Below, piece by piece: positions 27,938 to 35,741 of a stretch of DNA of 64,000 nt. Within the stretch, counting starts at the first letter, position 1, and each line of letters begins with the position of its first letter. The DNA is taken from positions 327,632-391,631 of the forward strand of contig NZ_KB891102.1 in assembly GCF_000373365.1 (NCBI RefSeq), written 5' to 3'. The DNA is from Parafrankia discariae. Its GTDB lineage: Bacteria; Actinomycetota; Actinomycetes; Frankiales; Frankiaceae. The translations under genes were made by a program, and so were the position numbers. The notes under the pieces are model-generated. The model was not told where the DNA came from. It was given only the letters and a program-made list of their open reading frames with translations, and did not search any database.

Positions 27938-29776
27938 ATGAGTTCCTTCCGGGTATGGGCGCCTGACGCGAAGACGGTCAGTCTGGTCATCGCGGACGGC
28001 GGCGGCGCGGACGGCGGCGACGCCACGGCCGCGGCAGGCGGCACCGGCGGCGGCGAGGCCGGTGTCCGGCAGGACACCGTGCACGAGATGTCCGGCATCG
28101 ACGGCGGCTGGTGGACGGTGGACGTCCCCTCCGCCCACCACGGAGCGGACTACGCCTACCGCCTCGACGACGGTGAGCAGGAGCTGCCCGACCCGCGGTC
28201 GGCCTGGCAGCCGCACGGCGTGCACGGCCGCTCCCGGCTCGTCGACCACACCCGCTTCCCGTGGACGGACGGTCACTGGCACGGGGTGCCGCTGTCCGGC
28301 AGCGTGGTCTACGAGCTGCATGTCGGCACGTTCACGCCGGGTGGCACCTTCGACGCGGCGATCGAGCGCCTCGACCACCTGGTGGACCTCGGCGTCGACC
28401 TCGTCGAGCTGCTGCCCGTGAACGCGTTCCCCGGCCGGCACGGCTGGGGGTACGACGGCGTCGGGCTGTTCGCCGTGCACGAGCCGTACGGCGGGCCCGA
28501 CGGCCTCAAGCGCTTCGTCGACGCCGCGCACCAGCGCGGGCTCGGCGTGATCATGGACGTCGTCTACAACCACCTGGGCCCGGACGGCAACTACCTGGGC
28601 CGGTTCGGCCCCTACTTCACCGACCGCTACACCACCCCGTGGGGCCCGGCGGTGAACCTGGACACCCCCGGCTCGGACGAGGTCCGCGCGTTCATCATCG
28701 ACAGCGCGCTGGCCTGGCTGCGGGACTACCACTGCGACGGGCTGCGCCTCGACGCCGTGCACGCGTTCGTCGACAGCCGGGCACGCCACCTGCTGGAGGA
28801 GATCGCCGACGAGGTGCACCGGCTCGGCACCCAGCAGCGCCGCCCGCTGTTCGCCGTCGCCGAGTCGGATCAGAACGACCCGCGGATGGTCGCCGCCCCC
28901 GAGGCCGGCGGGCACGGGCTGGACGGCCAGTGGGCCGACGACGTCCACCACGCGCTGTGGGCGGCGCTGTCCGGCGAGCGGCAGGGCTACTACGGCGACT
29001 TCGGCTCGTTCGAGACGCTGGAGAAGGCGCTGGGCTCGGCCTTCGTGCACGACGGCGGCTACTCCGCGTTCCGCGGCCGTTCCCATGGCCGGCCGGTGCC
29101 GCCGCGGACACCGGCCTACCGGTTCGTCACCTTCCTGCAGAACCACGACCAGATCGGCAACCGGGCGACGGGCGACCGGGCGACCGCCACACTCAGCGAC
29201 GGCCGGCTGCGGATCGGGGCCGCGCTGCTGCTGACCGCCCCGTTCACGCCGATGCTGTTCATGGGCGAGGAGTGGGGCGCCACCACCCCCTGGCAGTACT
29301 TCACCGACCACACCGACCCGGGGCTGGCGGACGCCGTCCGGGAGGGCCGCCGTGGTGAGTTCACCGCGCACGGCTGGGGCCCCGAGGAGGTCCCGGACCC
29401 GCAGGACCCGGCGACCTTCGAGCGCTCCCGGCTGGACTGGAGCGAGCCCGGGCGCCCGGGGCACGCCGCCCTGCTCGACTGGCACCGCCGGCTGATCTCG
29501 CTGCGCCGCCGGCTGCCGCAGCTCAGCGACCCGTCGCTGGCGTCGGTGCGCTGCTCCTACGACCCCGCGGCGAACTGGTTCGTGCTGCGCCGGCTCTCCC
29601 GGGCGGGTGACGTGGCGGTCGTGTGCAACCTCTCACCCGAGCGGCAGGCCGTCCCGGTCGAGGGGGTGCCGTTCGACGCGCCGGCCGCGTCCAGCCCCGG
29701 GTTCACCTACATGCCGGGCCGCGTCGAGCTCGCCGGCGAGTCGGTGGTCGTCGTGCGGCTGCTGCCGCACCACTGA
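27938..29776 (+). CDS. treZ: Maltooligosyl trehalose trehalohydrolase TreZ
   Basis: TreZ releases trehalose from the TreY product. The 612-residue GH13 protein begins with the N-terminal beta domain (MSSFRVWAPDAKTVSLV), interrupted by a Gly/Ala-rich insertion (about 20-45). It contains VYELHVGTFTPGGTFDAAI, the nucleophile in CDGLRLDAVHAF, AESDQND and the third acid in QNHDQIGNRATGDR. ATG 27938 has no clear ribosome-binding site. It lies 93 bp after treY. With GlgX and TreY it completes the glycogen-to-trehalose route. Confidence 0.95.
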   Translation: MSSFRVWAPDAKTVSLVIADGGGADGGDATAAAGGTGGGEAGVRQDTVHEMSGIDGGWWTVDVPSAHHGADYAYRLDDGEQELPDPRSAWQPHGVHGRSRLVDHTRFPWTDGHWHGVPLSGSVVYELHVGTFTPGGTFDAAIERLDHLVDLGVDLVELLPVNAFPGRHGWGYDGVGLFAVHEPYGGPDGLKRFVDAAHQRGLGVIMDVVYNHLGPDGNYLGRFGPYFTDRYTTPWGPAVNLDTPGSDEVRAFIIDSALAWLRDYHCDGLRLDAVHAFVDSRARHLLEEIADEVHRLGTQQRRPLFAVAESDQNDPRMVAAPEAGGHGLDGQWADDVHHALWAALSGERQGYYGDFGSFETLEKALGSAFVHDGGYSAFRGRSHGRPVPPRTPAYRFVTFLQNHDQIGNRATGDRATATLSDGRLRIGAALLLTAPFTPMLFMGEEWGATTPWQYFTDHTDPGLADAVREGRRGEFTAHGWGPEEVPDPQDPATFERSRLDWSEPGRPGHAALLDWHRRLISLRRRLPQLSDPSLASVRCSYDPAANWFVLRRLSRAGDVAVVCNLSPERQAVPVEGVPFDAPAASSPGFTYMPGRVELAGESVVVVRLLPHH

Positions 29777-29782
29777 GCCGCG

Positions 29783-29811
29783 GGCGGCCCGCTCACCGCC
29801 GGCGGGCCGCC
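29783..29811. terminator. GC hairpin between convergent treZ and the small membrane protein gene
   Basis: GGCGGCCCGC (29783-29792) and GCGGGCCGCC (29802-29811) form a 10-bp perfect stem with a 9-base loop. It begins six bases past the treZ stop and overlaps the end of the small minus-strand gene. No T-run is present. Confidence 0.5.
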
Positions 29812-29897
29812 GAGCGGGTGAGCCCGTAGTAGAGCAGGCCGAGCCCGGCCAGGCTCACGACCAGTACACCGATCAACAGGGCCACGTACGTGTTCAC
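29793..29897 (-). CDS. Small hydrophobic membrane protein (34 aa)
   Basis: GTG 29897 opens a 34-residue frame, one transmembrane helix (YVALLIGVLVVSLAGLGLLYYG) followed by a positively charged end (TRSAARRR), which predicts the C-terminus in the cytoplasm. AGGA and GGAGG lie just upstream. The composition is clearly protein-like compared with the frame upstream. I do not recognise a family. It fills the gap between treZ and a divergent reductase gene; a function cannot be assigned. Confidence 0.55.
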   Translation of the reverse strand: MNTYVALLIGVLVVSLAGLGLLYYGLTRSAARRR

Positions 29898-29957
29898 GCC
29901 TCCATCCTGGCAGCAACGGCACCCTCGCTCGCGGCGGCGCCGGTTACAGTCGGGCCG

Positions 29958-30815
29958 ATGCGCATTCTTCTGTCCGGTGACGCCCCGATTCCTCGCGGCG
30001 GCGCGGCTCCCCAGGACGGCGCGGAGGCTGCGCGTGCCGCGGGCGATACCGACGTCCACGTCCCGGTCGGCCTCGACCTTGGCCCTGGCCTCGGCCCTGG
30101 CCCTGGCCCTGAGGCCGACGTCGACCTCGACGTCGCCTACGCGCTGCCGGAGCCGACTCCGGGCGTCCCGTACGTCCGCTCCAACTTCGTGGCGTCCGCG
30201 GACGGCGCCATCGAGCTCGACGGGCGCTCCGCGGACCTGGGCGGCCCCGCCGACCTGCGGGTGTTCCGGACGCTGCGCTGGCTCAGCGACGTGGTCCTGG
30301 TCGGCGCCGGCACCGCGCGCACCGAGGACTACGGGCCGGTCCTCGTGCCGGCCGAGCGACGGGAGCGGCGGGCCGCCGCCGGGCTCGCGCCCGTTCCCCC
30401 CGTCGCGGTCGTCAGCGGGCGGCTCGAGCTCGACCCGGACGCCCGCCTGTTCACCGCCGCCGTCCGGCCGCTGCTGCTGACCTGCACCGCCGCCCCGTCG
30501 CCGCGGCGACGGGCACTCGAGGCCGTGGCGGAGATCGTGGTGTGCGGCGACGAGACCGTCGAGCCACGCGCCGCGCTCGCCGCGCTCGCCGAACGCGGGC
30601 TGCTGCGGGTGCTGACCGAGGGCGGCCCGCGGCTGCACGCCCAGTTCGCCCGGGCCGGCCTGCTCGACGAGCTGTGTCTGACCCTCGCCCCGCTCCTCGC
30701 CGGGCCGGGGCGCCTCGGGCTGATGGGGGGCCCGGTGTGGCCGGCGCCGGTCGGCCTGCGGCTCGGCCACGTCCTGGAGGAGGACGGAGCGCTCTTCCTA
30801 CGCTACCTACGCTGA
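29958..30815 (+). CDS. Pyrimidine reductase family protein (RibD C-terminal domain)
   Basis: A 285-residue protein with an N-terminal linker containing short Gly/Pro and Asp/Val repeats (about 42-60) and a RibD-C/dihydrofolate-reductase-like domain: PYVRSNFVASADGAIELDGRSADLGGPAD, DVVLVGAGTARTEDYGP and VLTEGGPRLHAQFARAGLLDEL. RibD-C enzymes reduce the ribosyl group of a riboflavin precursor with NADPH. No deaminase domain or other rib gene is present, so the real substrate is open. ATG 29958 has no ribosome-binding site but a TACAGT box seven bases upstream, suggesting a leaderless mRNA. Confidence 0.85.
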   Translation: MRILLSGDAPIPRGGAAPQDGAEAARAAGDTDVHVPVGLDLGPGLGPGPGPEADVDLDVAYALPEPTPGVPYVRSNFVASADGAIELDGRSADLGGPADLRVFRTLRWLSDVVLVGAGTARTEDYGPVLVPAERRERRAAAGLAPVPPVAVVSGRLELDPDARLFTAAVRPLLLTCTAAPSPRRRALEAVAEIVVCGDETVEPRAALAALAERGLLRVLTEGGPRLHAQFARAGLLDELCLTLAPLLAGPGRLGLMGGPVWPAPVGLRLGHVLEEDGALFLRYLR

Positions 30816-31112
30816 CCGCTGACCGCCCTGGGCACGGGTTCCCGACCGGCGGCCACGGTCCGACCCCGCTGACCGGCCTGTGCACGGTTTCGCGCCGTCC
30901 ACAGGCGGGCTGATCCCAGGGGCGGCGGCGATCCGCGCGGCTAGCGTCGACAGCGACCTCGGCGCCGGCCTCCGACGGGAGACGGTGGTCCGGCCCGCGG
31001 TCCCCTCGGCGGCTTCGGCGAACGGTGGCGCGATGAGTTCCGAACGACCTGCTCCGGCGCGGCGACGGGTGGTTCCGGCCCGGCCGTCCGCACCCGCGCA
31101 CAGGGCGGGCCG

Positions 31113-31448
31113 ATGACCGGGCCGGGTGGGCCCACCGGCGAGGCCGCCCGCCCGAACCGCCAGCGCGAGGCGGTCGAGGCCGCGCTCGCGGCGGCGACCG
31201 ACGGGCGGGTCAGGCTCGCCGACGCCTTCCACCGGCTGTTCGCCGCCGCGGACGAGGGCGGCTGGCAGGGCCGCGCGGCGAGCGACTGGCGGCGCCAGGC
31301 CGAGCGGGCGCGCACGGCGACCCTCGGCGCCGTCGACGCGTTCGCCGACGCCTGCCGCCGGTCACTGGCCGGGCAGCCCGAGTGGGTGCCCGCCGATGAT
31401 CCCCGAGCCTGGCACCCCGGGCCGGCGCTGCCGGCCGGCGGCCGGTGA
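31113..31448 (+). CDS. Small WXG100-like protein, partner of the DUF6571-like gene
   Basis: A 111-residue helical protein with the motif GGWQGRAASDWRRQAE near its centre, resembling the W-x-G turn of ESX/WXG100 proteins, between two Ala-rich helices. The length is right for a WXG100 protein. The family call is tentative because only the W-x-G pattern and the helical layout support it. ATG 31113 follows a GGGCGGG stretch. Its stop overlaps the next GTG start (GTGA), so the two are probably translated together. No ESX secretion ATPase gene is in the window. Confidence 0.6.
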   Translation: MTGPGGPTGEAARPNRQREAVEAALAAATDGRVRLADAFHRLFAAADEGGWQGRAASDWRRQAERARTATLGAVDAFADACRRSLAGQPEWVPADDPRAWHPGPALPAGGR

Positions 31449-33523
31449 CCGCGCCTGGTGTCGAGCGCCGAGCCATGCCCACCCCCGCCGGCCGCGTCGT
31501 CGTCGATCCCGACGCACTGCGCAGGCTGATCACCGCGATGGCCGACCTGCGGGAGACGGCGCGGGCCCAGGCCCGGCTGCTGTCGGCCCAGGCCGACGCC
31601 ACCGGGACCGCCACCGGGACCGCCGGTGACGCGCCGGCCGGGCTGCGGGCGGCCAGCGCCTGGGCCGATCAGGGCATCACCGTGCTGCGCAGACGGCTGG
31701 CGCTCGCCGAGGCCGCCGATCCCGGGTCCGCGGGCCCGCTCCCCCCGGCCGCCCTGCGCGGTGTTCCCGACCTGTACGACACCGCCGAGCAGGCCCGGGC
31801 CGCGGGCCGCTCGCTCGCCGAGCGCCTGCTGCGCCCGGACCCCGACCGCCGGGACCGGAGCAGGCTGGCCGACCTGGCGGCGGCGCTGTCCGGGCGGACC
31901 GCGGACCCTGACTTCGTGATCGGCTTCTACGACCGGCTCGGCCCCTCCGGTCTGGCCGGTCTGCTGCACCAGGTCCTCGGGGCCGGCACGCCGGGCGACC
32001 CGCGGCCCGGCGTGGAGATCATCGGTCGCACCCTGGCGAGCTACAGCCGGCTACGCCGCCTCGACGACGCCTGGCTGGGCCGGTTCAACAGCCGGCGCCG
32101 GGACGACCAGGTCGAGACCGCGCTGCTCGGGCCGCTGCTGCGGCACGGCCGCTTCGCCTCCTCGCTGCTGGAGCGGCTCGGCGAGCTGCTCTTCGGGACG
32201 GACGACGGCTCGCTGCGGGACGTCGGCCTCCAGACCGGGCCCGGCGGCCGCGGCGCCGGGGGCTCGGGCGCCGCCCGGGAGGCGTTCGGCTCCGCGCTGC
32301 TGCGGGCGATAGCCACCGACCCCGACCTGGCGCCCGCCTTCGGCACGAGGCACCTCTCCCAGCTCCTGCACGCCTCCTGGGCGCGGAGCTCCGACGTGCC
32401 GGCCGGCCTGCGCCCGACCGGCGGCTGGCGCGCCCCGGAGCTCGAGGCGGCGCGCGCGGAGCTGGTCGCGGCGGCCGGCGGCGCGGCGGCCCGGCTGGCT
32501 CGTCCGGCCGCCGCCCGGCAGTTCGTGGCCCGGCTCGTGGACGTGGTGGCCGGCGCCGGCCCCAGCGAGGTCTCCCCGCGGATGCGAGCGGCCTACGGCG
32601 AGGTCCTGCACACCTGGCGCGAGGACCTGTACGCCGCGGTCGTCTCGCCGCTGCCACCCGATCCCACCGCGCTCGACACGCCCGGGCTCGGCCGGGAGCC
32701 CCGGCAGTGGGCCGCGCTGCTGCTGGAGAGCCTGCGCGGCGGCGCCAGCGCCCCGCTGCTCGCGGCCGACGCGGTGGCCGTCGGGGTGGACATCGACCAG
32801 CGGGCCTGGGAGCTGACCAGGGGCTACAACGGTCCCGGCGCGGCGCACTACCCGGCGAGCCCGCGGGCCCTGGCCTACCACCAGGCGAACGAGGTGACCA
32901 CGTTCTTCGGGACGGCGTTGAGTGAGACAGCCGAGCGGGTGCTGCGCGAGCACGCCACGCGTGAGGAGGAGCACCGGCGGCGCGCCGCGGTCATGATCGA
33001 CATTCTGGCCGAGGTGGCGAAGTCCATCGACTTCACCAGCCTCGTGCGGACCCTCACCAACGCCGCCCGCGGCCTGACGGTCGAGATCGTCGAGGACCGG
33101 ATCCGGCGGGCCACCGCCGACCTGCCCACCGCGGGCTCCCGGGCCGTCCTGGCCGACCTGCGTACCGGGTTGCGGGCCGTTCCCGGGTGGCAGTCCCGCT
33201 ACCGCGCCTCGGTGGCGGACCTGTGGCGGCACCGGGGCGGCGACCCGCTGCGGCCGGTCCTCGTCCAGCTCCCCGGCGGCGGCACCCGCCGCTACACCGG
33301 CGACCCGCGCGCCGACGGGTTCGTCACCGGGCCGGCGGACGACTTCACCGGCCTGGACGGCGAGCCGATGGACGTCGCCCGGATGAGCCGGGAGCAGCGG
33401 GCGGCGTACGCCGCCTGGCTGGCCAGCCCCGCGATCGTGGCGAACAACGACCGGCTGCCGGCGGTGCTGACGGCGCCACCCGCGGACGTGGTGCCCGGGT
33501 GGGCTCCCGACTGGGCCCGGTGA
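31445..33523 (+). CDS. DUF6571-like large protein
   Basis: A 692-residue, mostly helical cytoplasm-type sequence without signal peptide or membrane helix. N-terminal part: VVVDPDALRRLITAMADLRETARAQARLL, a WXG-like helical hairpin (about 20-85). Middle: FVIGFYDRLGPSGLAGLLHQVL ... LASYSRLRRLDDAWLGRF ... LLRHGRFASSLLERLGELLFG (about 157-257), a pattern seen in DUF6571 proteins of actinomycetes. C-terminal part (about 480-692) has helices and ends DDFTGLDGEPMDVARMSREQRAAYAAWLASP. Function is unknown; the pairing suggests a type VII secretion substrate or related system. A start at ATG 31475 is also possible. Confidence 0.6.
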   Translation: MTAPGVERRAMPTPAGRVVVDPDALRRLITAMADLRETARAQARLLSAQADATGTATGTAGDAPAGLRAASAWADQGITVLRRRLALAEAADPGSAGPLPPAALRGVPDLYDTAEQARAAGRSLAERLLRPDPDRRDRSRLADLAAALSGRTADPDFVIGFYDRLGPSGLAGLLHQVLGAGTPGDPRPGVEIIGRTLASYSRLRRLDDAWLGRFNSRRRDDQVETALLGPLLRHGRFASSLLERLGELLFGTDDGSLRDVGLQTGPGGRGAGGSGAAREAFGSALLRAIATDPDLAPAFGTRHLSQLLHASWARSSDVPAGLRPTGGWRAPELEAARAELVAAAGGAAARLARPAAARQFVARLVDVVAGAGPSEVSPRMRAAYGEVLHTWREDLYAAVVSPLPPDPTALDTPGLGREPRQWAALLLESLRGGASAPLLAADAVAVGVDIDQRAWELTRGYNGPGAAHYPASPRALAYHQANEVTTFFGTALSETAERVLREHATREEEHRRRAAVMIDILAEVAKSIDFTSLVRTLTNAARGLTVEIVEDRIRRATADLPTAGSRAVLADLRTGLRAVPGWQSRYRASVADLWRHRGGDPLRPVLVQLPGGGTRRYTGDPRADGFVTGPADDFTGLDGEPMDVARMSREQRAAYAAWLASPAIVANNDRLPAVLTAPPADVVPGWAPDWAR

Positions 33524-33531
33524 TGGTTCCG

Positions 33532-34776
33532 TCAGTCCGGCGGGATGCGCAGGACGTCGGCGACGTCGAACCGCACCGGCTGTTCGAGCTGGGCGTGGGT
33601 GCAGCCGGCGGGGTCACGGTCGGGCCGGAAACGGACGAACTGCGTGGTGTGCCGGAAGCGCGGTCCCTCCAGGTGGTCGTAGCGCACCTCGACGACCAGC
33701 TCGGGCCGCAGCGGGACGAACGAGAGGTCCCGGCCCCGGGCCCACCGGCTCTCCCCGGCGTCCCAGGGCGTGCGCGCCGACTGTCCCGCCGCCGGCGGCT
33801 TCCCGGCCGCGGCGCCGTCCGGCGCGGCGTCCGGCGCGCTCTGCCGGGCCCAGGGGTGGGAGTCGATCGGCACCACGAGGTGGGCCAGCTCGCGGACGAG
33901 CTCCCGCCTGCGCGCCATCGGAAAGGCCGAGGTGACGCCGACGGCCAGCAGCGGGATCTCCCGGCCCGCCGGGTCCGGGGGTTCGGCGGCTGCCGTGGTG
34001 TCCGTGATGTCCGTGGGGGCGGCGTAGAGCCCGAGCAGCAGCGACCCGACCGCCTCCGGATCGTTCTTGTGCGGCCGGTAGCCGGCCACGACGCAGTCGG
34101 CGGTGCGATCATGCTTGATCTTCACCATGGCGCGCCTGTCCGGCTCGTACACGCCGTCCGGCGGCTTGGCCACCAGCCCGTCGAGCCCGGCGCCCTCGTA
34201 ACGCTCGAACCACTGCCGGGCCACGTCGAGCTCACCGGTCGAGGGCGTGAGGTAGACCCCGCTCGGGACCCGCCGGGCCGGTGCCGGTCCGGGCGCCGCC
34301 GGCCGCGTGGGCGGGGCACCGGGCGGCACCGGTCCGGCTCGACCGGCGAGAGCGTCCTCGAGCGCCGCGCGCCGCCGGGCGAACGGCTGATCCGTGAACG
34401 CCTCGTCGCCGAGCGCCAGCAGGTCGAACGCGACGAACGAGACCGGGGTCTCCACCGCGAGCCGCGCCACCCGGCTGGCCGCCGGGTGCACCCGTTGCGA
34501 CAGCTCCTCGAAGTCCAGCCCGTCCGGGCCGACGACGACGATCTCGCCGTCGAGCACGCAGCGCTCGGGCAGCGCCACGAGCAGCGCCTCGACCAGTTCG
34601 GGAAAGTAGCGGGTCATCGGCCGGGTGTTACGCGAGGTGATCTCCAGCTCGGCTCCGTCGCGGAACACCAGGGCGCGGAAGCCGTCCCACTTCGGCTCGT
34701 ACAGCATGCCCGGGGGGATCCGCGGCGCCGCGCGGGCGAGCATCGGCTTCACCGGCGGTGTCACGGGCAGGTCCAC
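33532..34776 (-). CDS. ligC: ATP-dependent DNA ligase, LigC type
   Basis: A 414-residue adenylating ligase. The nucleotidyltransferase motif I is EPKWDGFR with the lysine at K29; motifs VLDGEIVV, FVAFDLLAL, EGLV-like GLDGLVAKPPDGVY and MVKIKH follow. The C-terminal OB domain ends in VRFDVADVLRIPPD. LigC enzymes act in base-excision or break repair beside NAD-dependent LigA. GTG 34776 has GAGGA at a 7-base spacing and yields a typical LigC start (VDLPVTPPVKPMLA); ATG 34794 is possible. A Gly/Ala/Pro insertion (about 240-260) is longer than usual. No Ku or LigD partner is nearby. Confidence 0.9.
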   Translation of the reverse strand: MDLPVTPPVKPMLARAAPRIPPGMLYEPKWDGFRALVFRDGAELEITSRNTRPMTRYFPELVEALLVALPERCVLDGEIVVVGPDGLDFEELSQRVHPAASRVARLAVETPVSFVAFDLLALGDEAFTDQPFARRRAALEDALAGRAGPVPPGAPPTRPAAPGPAPARRVPSGVYLTPSTGELDVARQWFERYEGAGLDGLVAKPPDGVYEPDRRAMVKIKHDRTADCVVAGYRPHKNDPEAVGSLLLGLYAAPTDITDTTAAAEPPDPAGREIPLLAVGVTSAFPMARRRELVRELAHLVVPIDSHPWARQSAPDAAPDGAAAGKPPAAGQSARTPWDAGESRWARGRDLSFVPLRPELVVEVRYDHLEGPRFRHTTQFVRFRPDRDPAGCTHAQLEQPVRFDVADVLRIPPD

Positions 34777-34887
34777 CCGCCGATCCTCGCGCATCGGGCC
34801 GGCGTACCGCGAGCACGGCGGGCGGACGGGCCGGCCCGCGCCGCAGTCGTCCGCCCCGGTCGGCACAGGCGGGCCGGCGCGGGCGGT

Positions 34888-35706
34888 TCAGCGCGCCCGG
34901 GTGACGGCCAGCACCTGCTCGGCGTGGGCGGAATCGCACACGACCAGGTCGGGCAGCAGCGGGTCGGGCCGGTTGTAGCGCAGCTCCGAGCCGTCGAGCC
35001 GGCTGGTGTGCAGGCCGGCCGCCCGCGCGACGGCCACCGGCGCCGCGGAGTCCCACTCGTACTGCCCGCCGTCGTGGACGTAGATGTCGGCGTCGCCCCG
35101 GATGACCGCGGCCACCTTGGCTCCGGCGGACCCCATCGGCAGGACGGTCGCGCCCAGCTTCTCCGCGACGTCGGCGACGACCTGTGGCGCCCGGGTCCGG
35201 CTCGCCACGATGCGGGGCACCGTGATGTCGACGCCCGCCGGGTCCGCCCGGGCGGGCAGCGGGCCCTCGCTGGAGAGCGTCACGCCCAGCGCGGGCAGCG
35301 CCACGACCCCCACGGCCAGCCGGCCCCGTTCCCACAGCGCGACGTGCACGGCCCAGTCGGTCCGCCCCGGCTCGGCGAACTCGCGGGTGCCGTCGAGCGG
35401 GTCGACGATCCACACCCGGGCCGCGTCCAGGCGCACCGGATCGTCCGCCGCCTCCGCTGAGAGCACCGCGTCGCCCGGCCGGTGGCGGCCGAGCGCGCGG
35501 GCCAGCAGCCGGTGCGACCGGGCGTCACCGGTCTCGCGCAGGGTCGCCGGCTCGGCGAAACCAAGTTCGGCCCTGATCCGCAGGAGAAGCTTGCCCGCGT
35601 CAGTGGCCAGTCGGGCGGCCAGCGTGGCGTCGCTGAGCTCATCCGTGGCGATGTCGACCGGAACCGTGGCGAACCCGTCCGGCCGGCGGATGTCGTCGGT
35701 GCTCAT
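34888..35706 (-). CDS. cysQ: Inositol monophosphatase-family phosphatase, CysQ type (3'(2'),5'-bisphosphate nucleotidase)
   Basis: A 272-residue Mg-dependent phosphatase. The two metal-binding motifs are visible: WIVDPLDGTREF (around residue 100) and QYEWDSAAPVAVARAAGL (around residue 220). CysQ removes 3'-phosphoadenosine phosphate formed when PAPS is used. The divergent neighbour is an adenylyl-sulfate kinase, which makes PAPS, so the pairing supports the CysQ call over an inositol phosphatase. ATG 35706 was preferred to a GTG six codons upstream. It is 111 bp downstream of the ligase start region and may share its transcript. Confidence 0.85.
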   Translation of the reverse strand: MSTDDIRRPDGFATVPVDIATDELSDATLAARLATDAGKLLLRIRAELGFAEPATLRETGDARSHRLLARALGRHRPGDAVLSAEAADDPVRLDAARVWIVDPLDGTREFAEPGRTDWAVHVALWERGRLAVGVVALPALGVTLSSEGPLPARADPAGVDITVPRIVASRTRAPQVVADVAEKLGATVLPMGSAGAKVAAVIRGDADIYVHDGGQYEWDSAAPVAVARAAGLHTSRLDGSELRYNRPDPLLPDLVVCDSAHAEQVLAVTRAR

Positions 35707-35741
35707 CGGGTGGGAGTCTTCCACCCGCTACCGTCGCGGGT

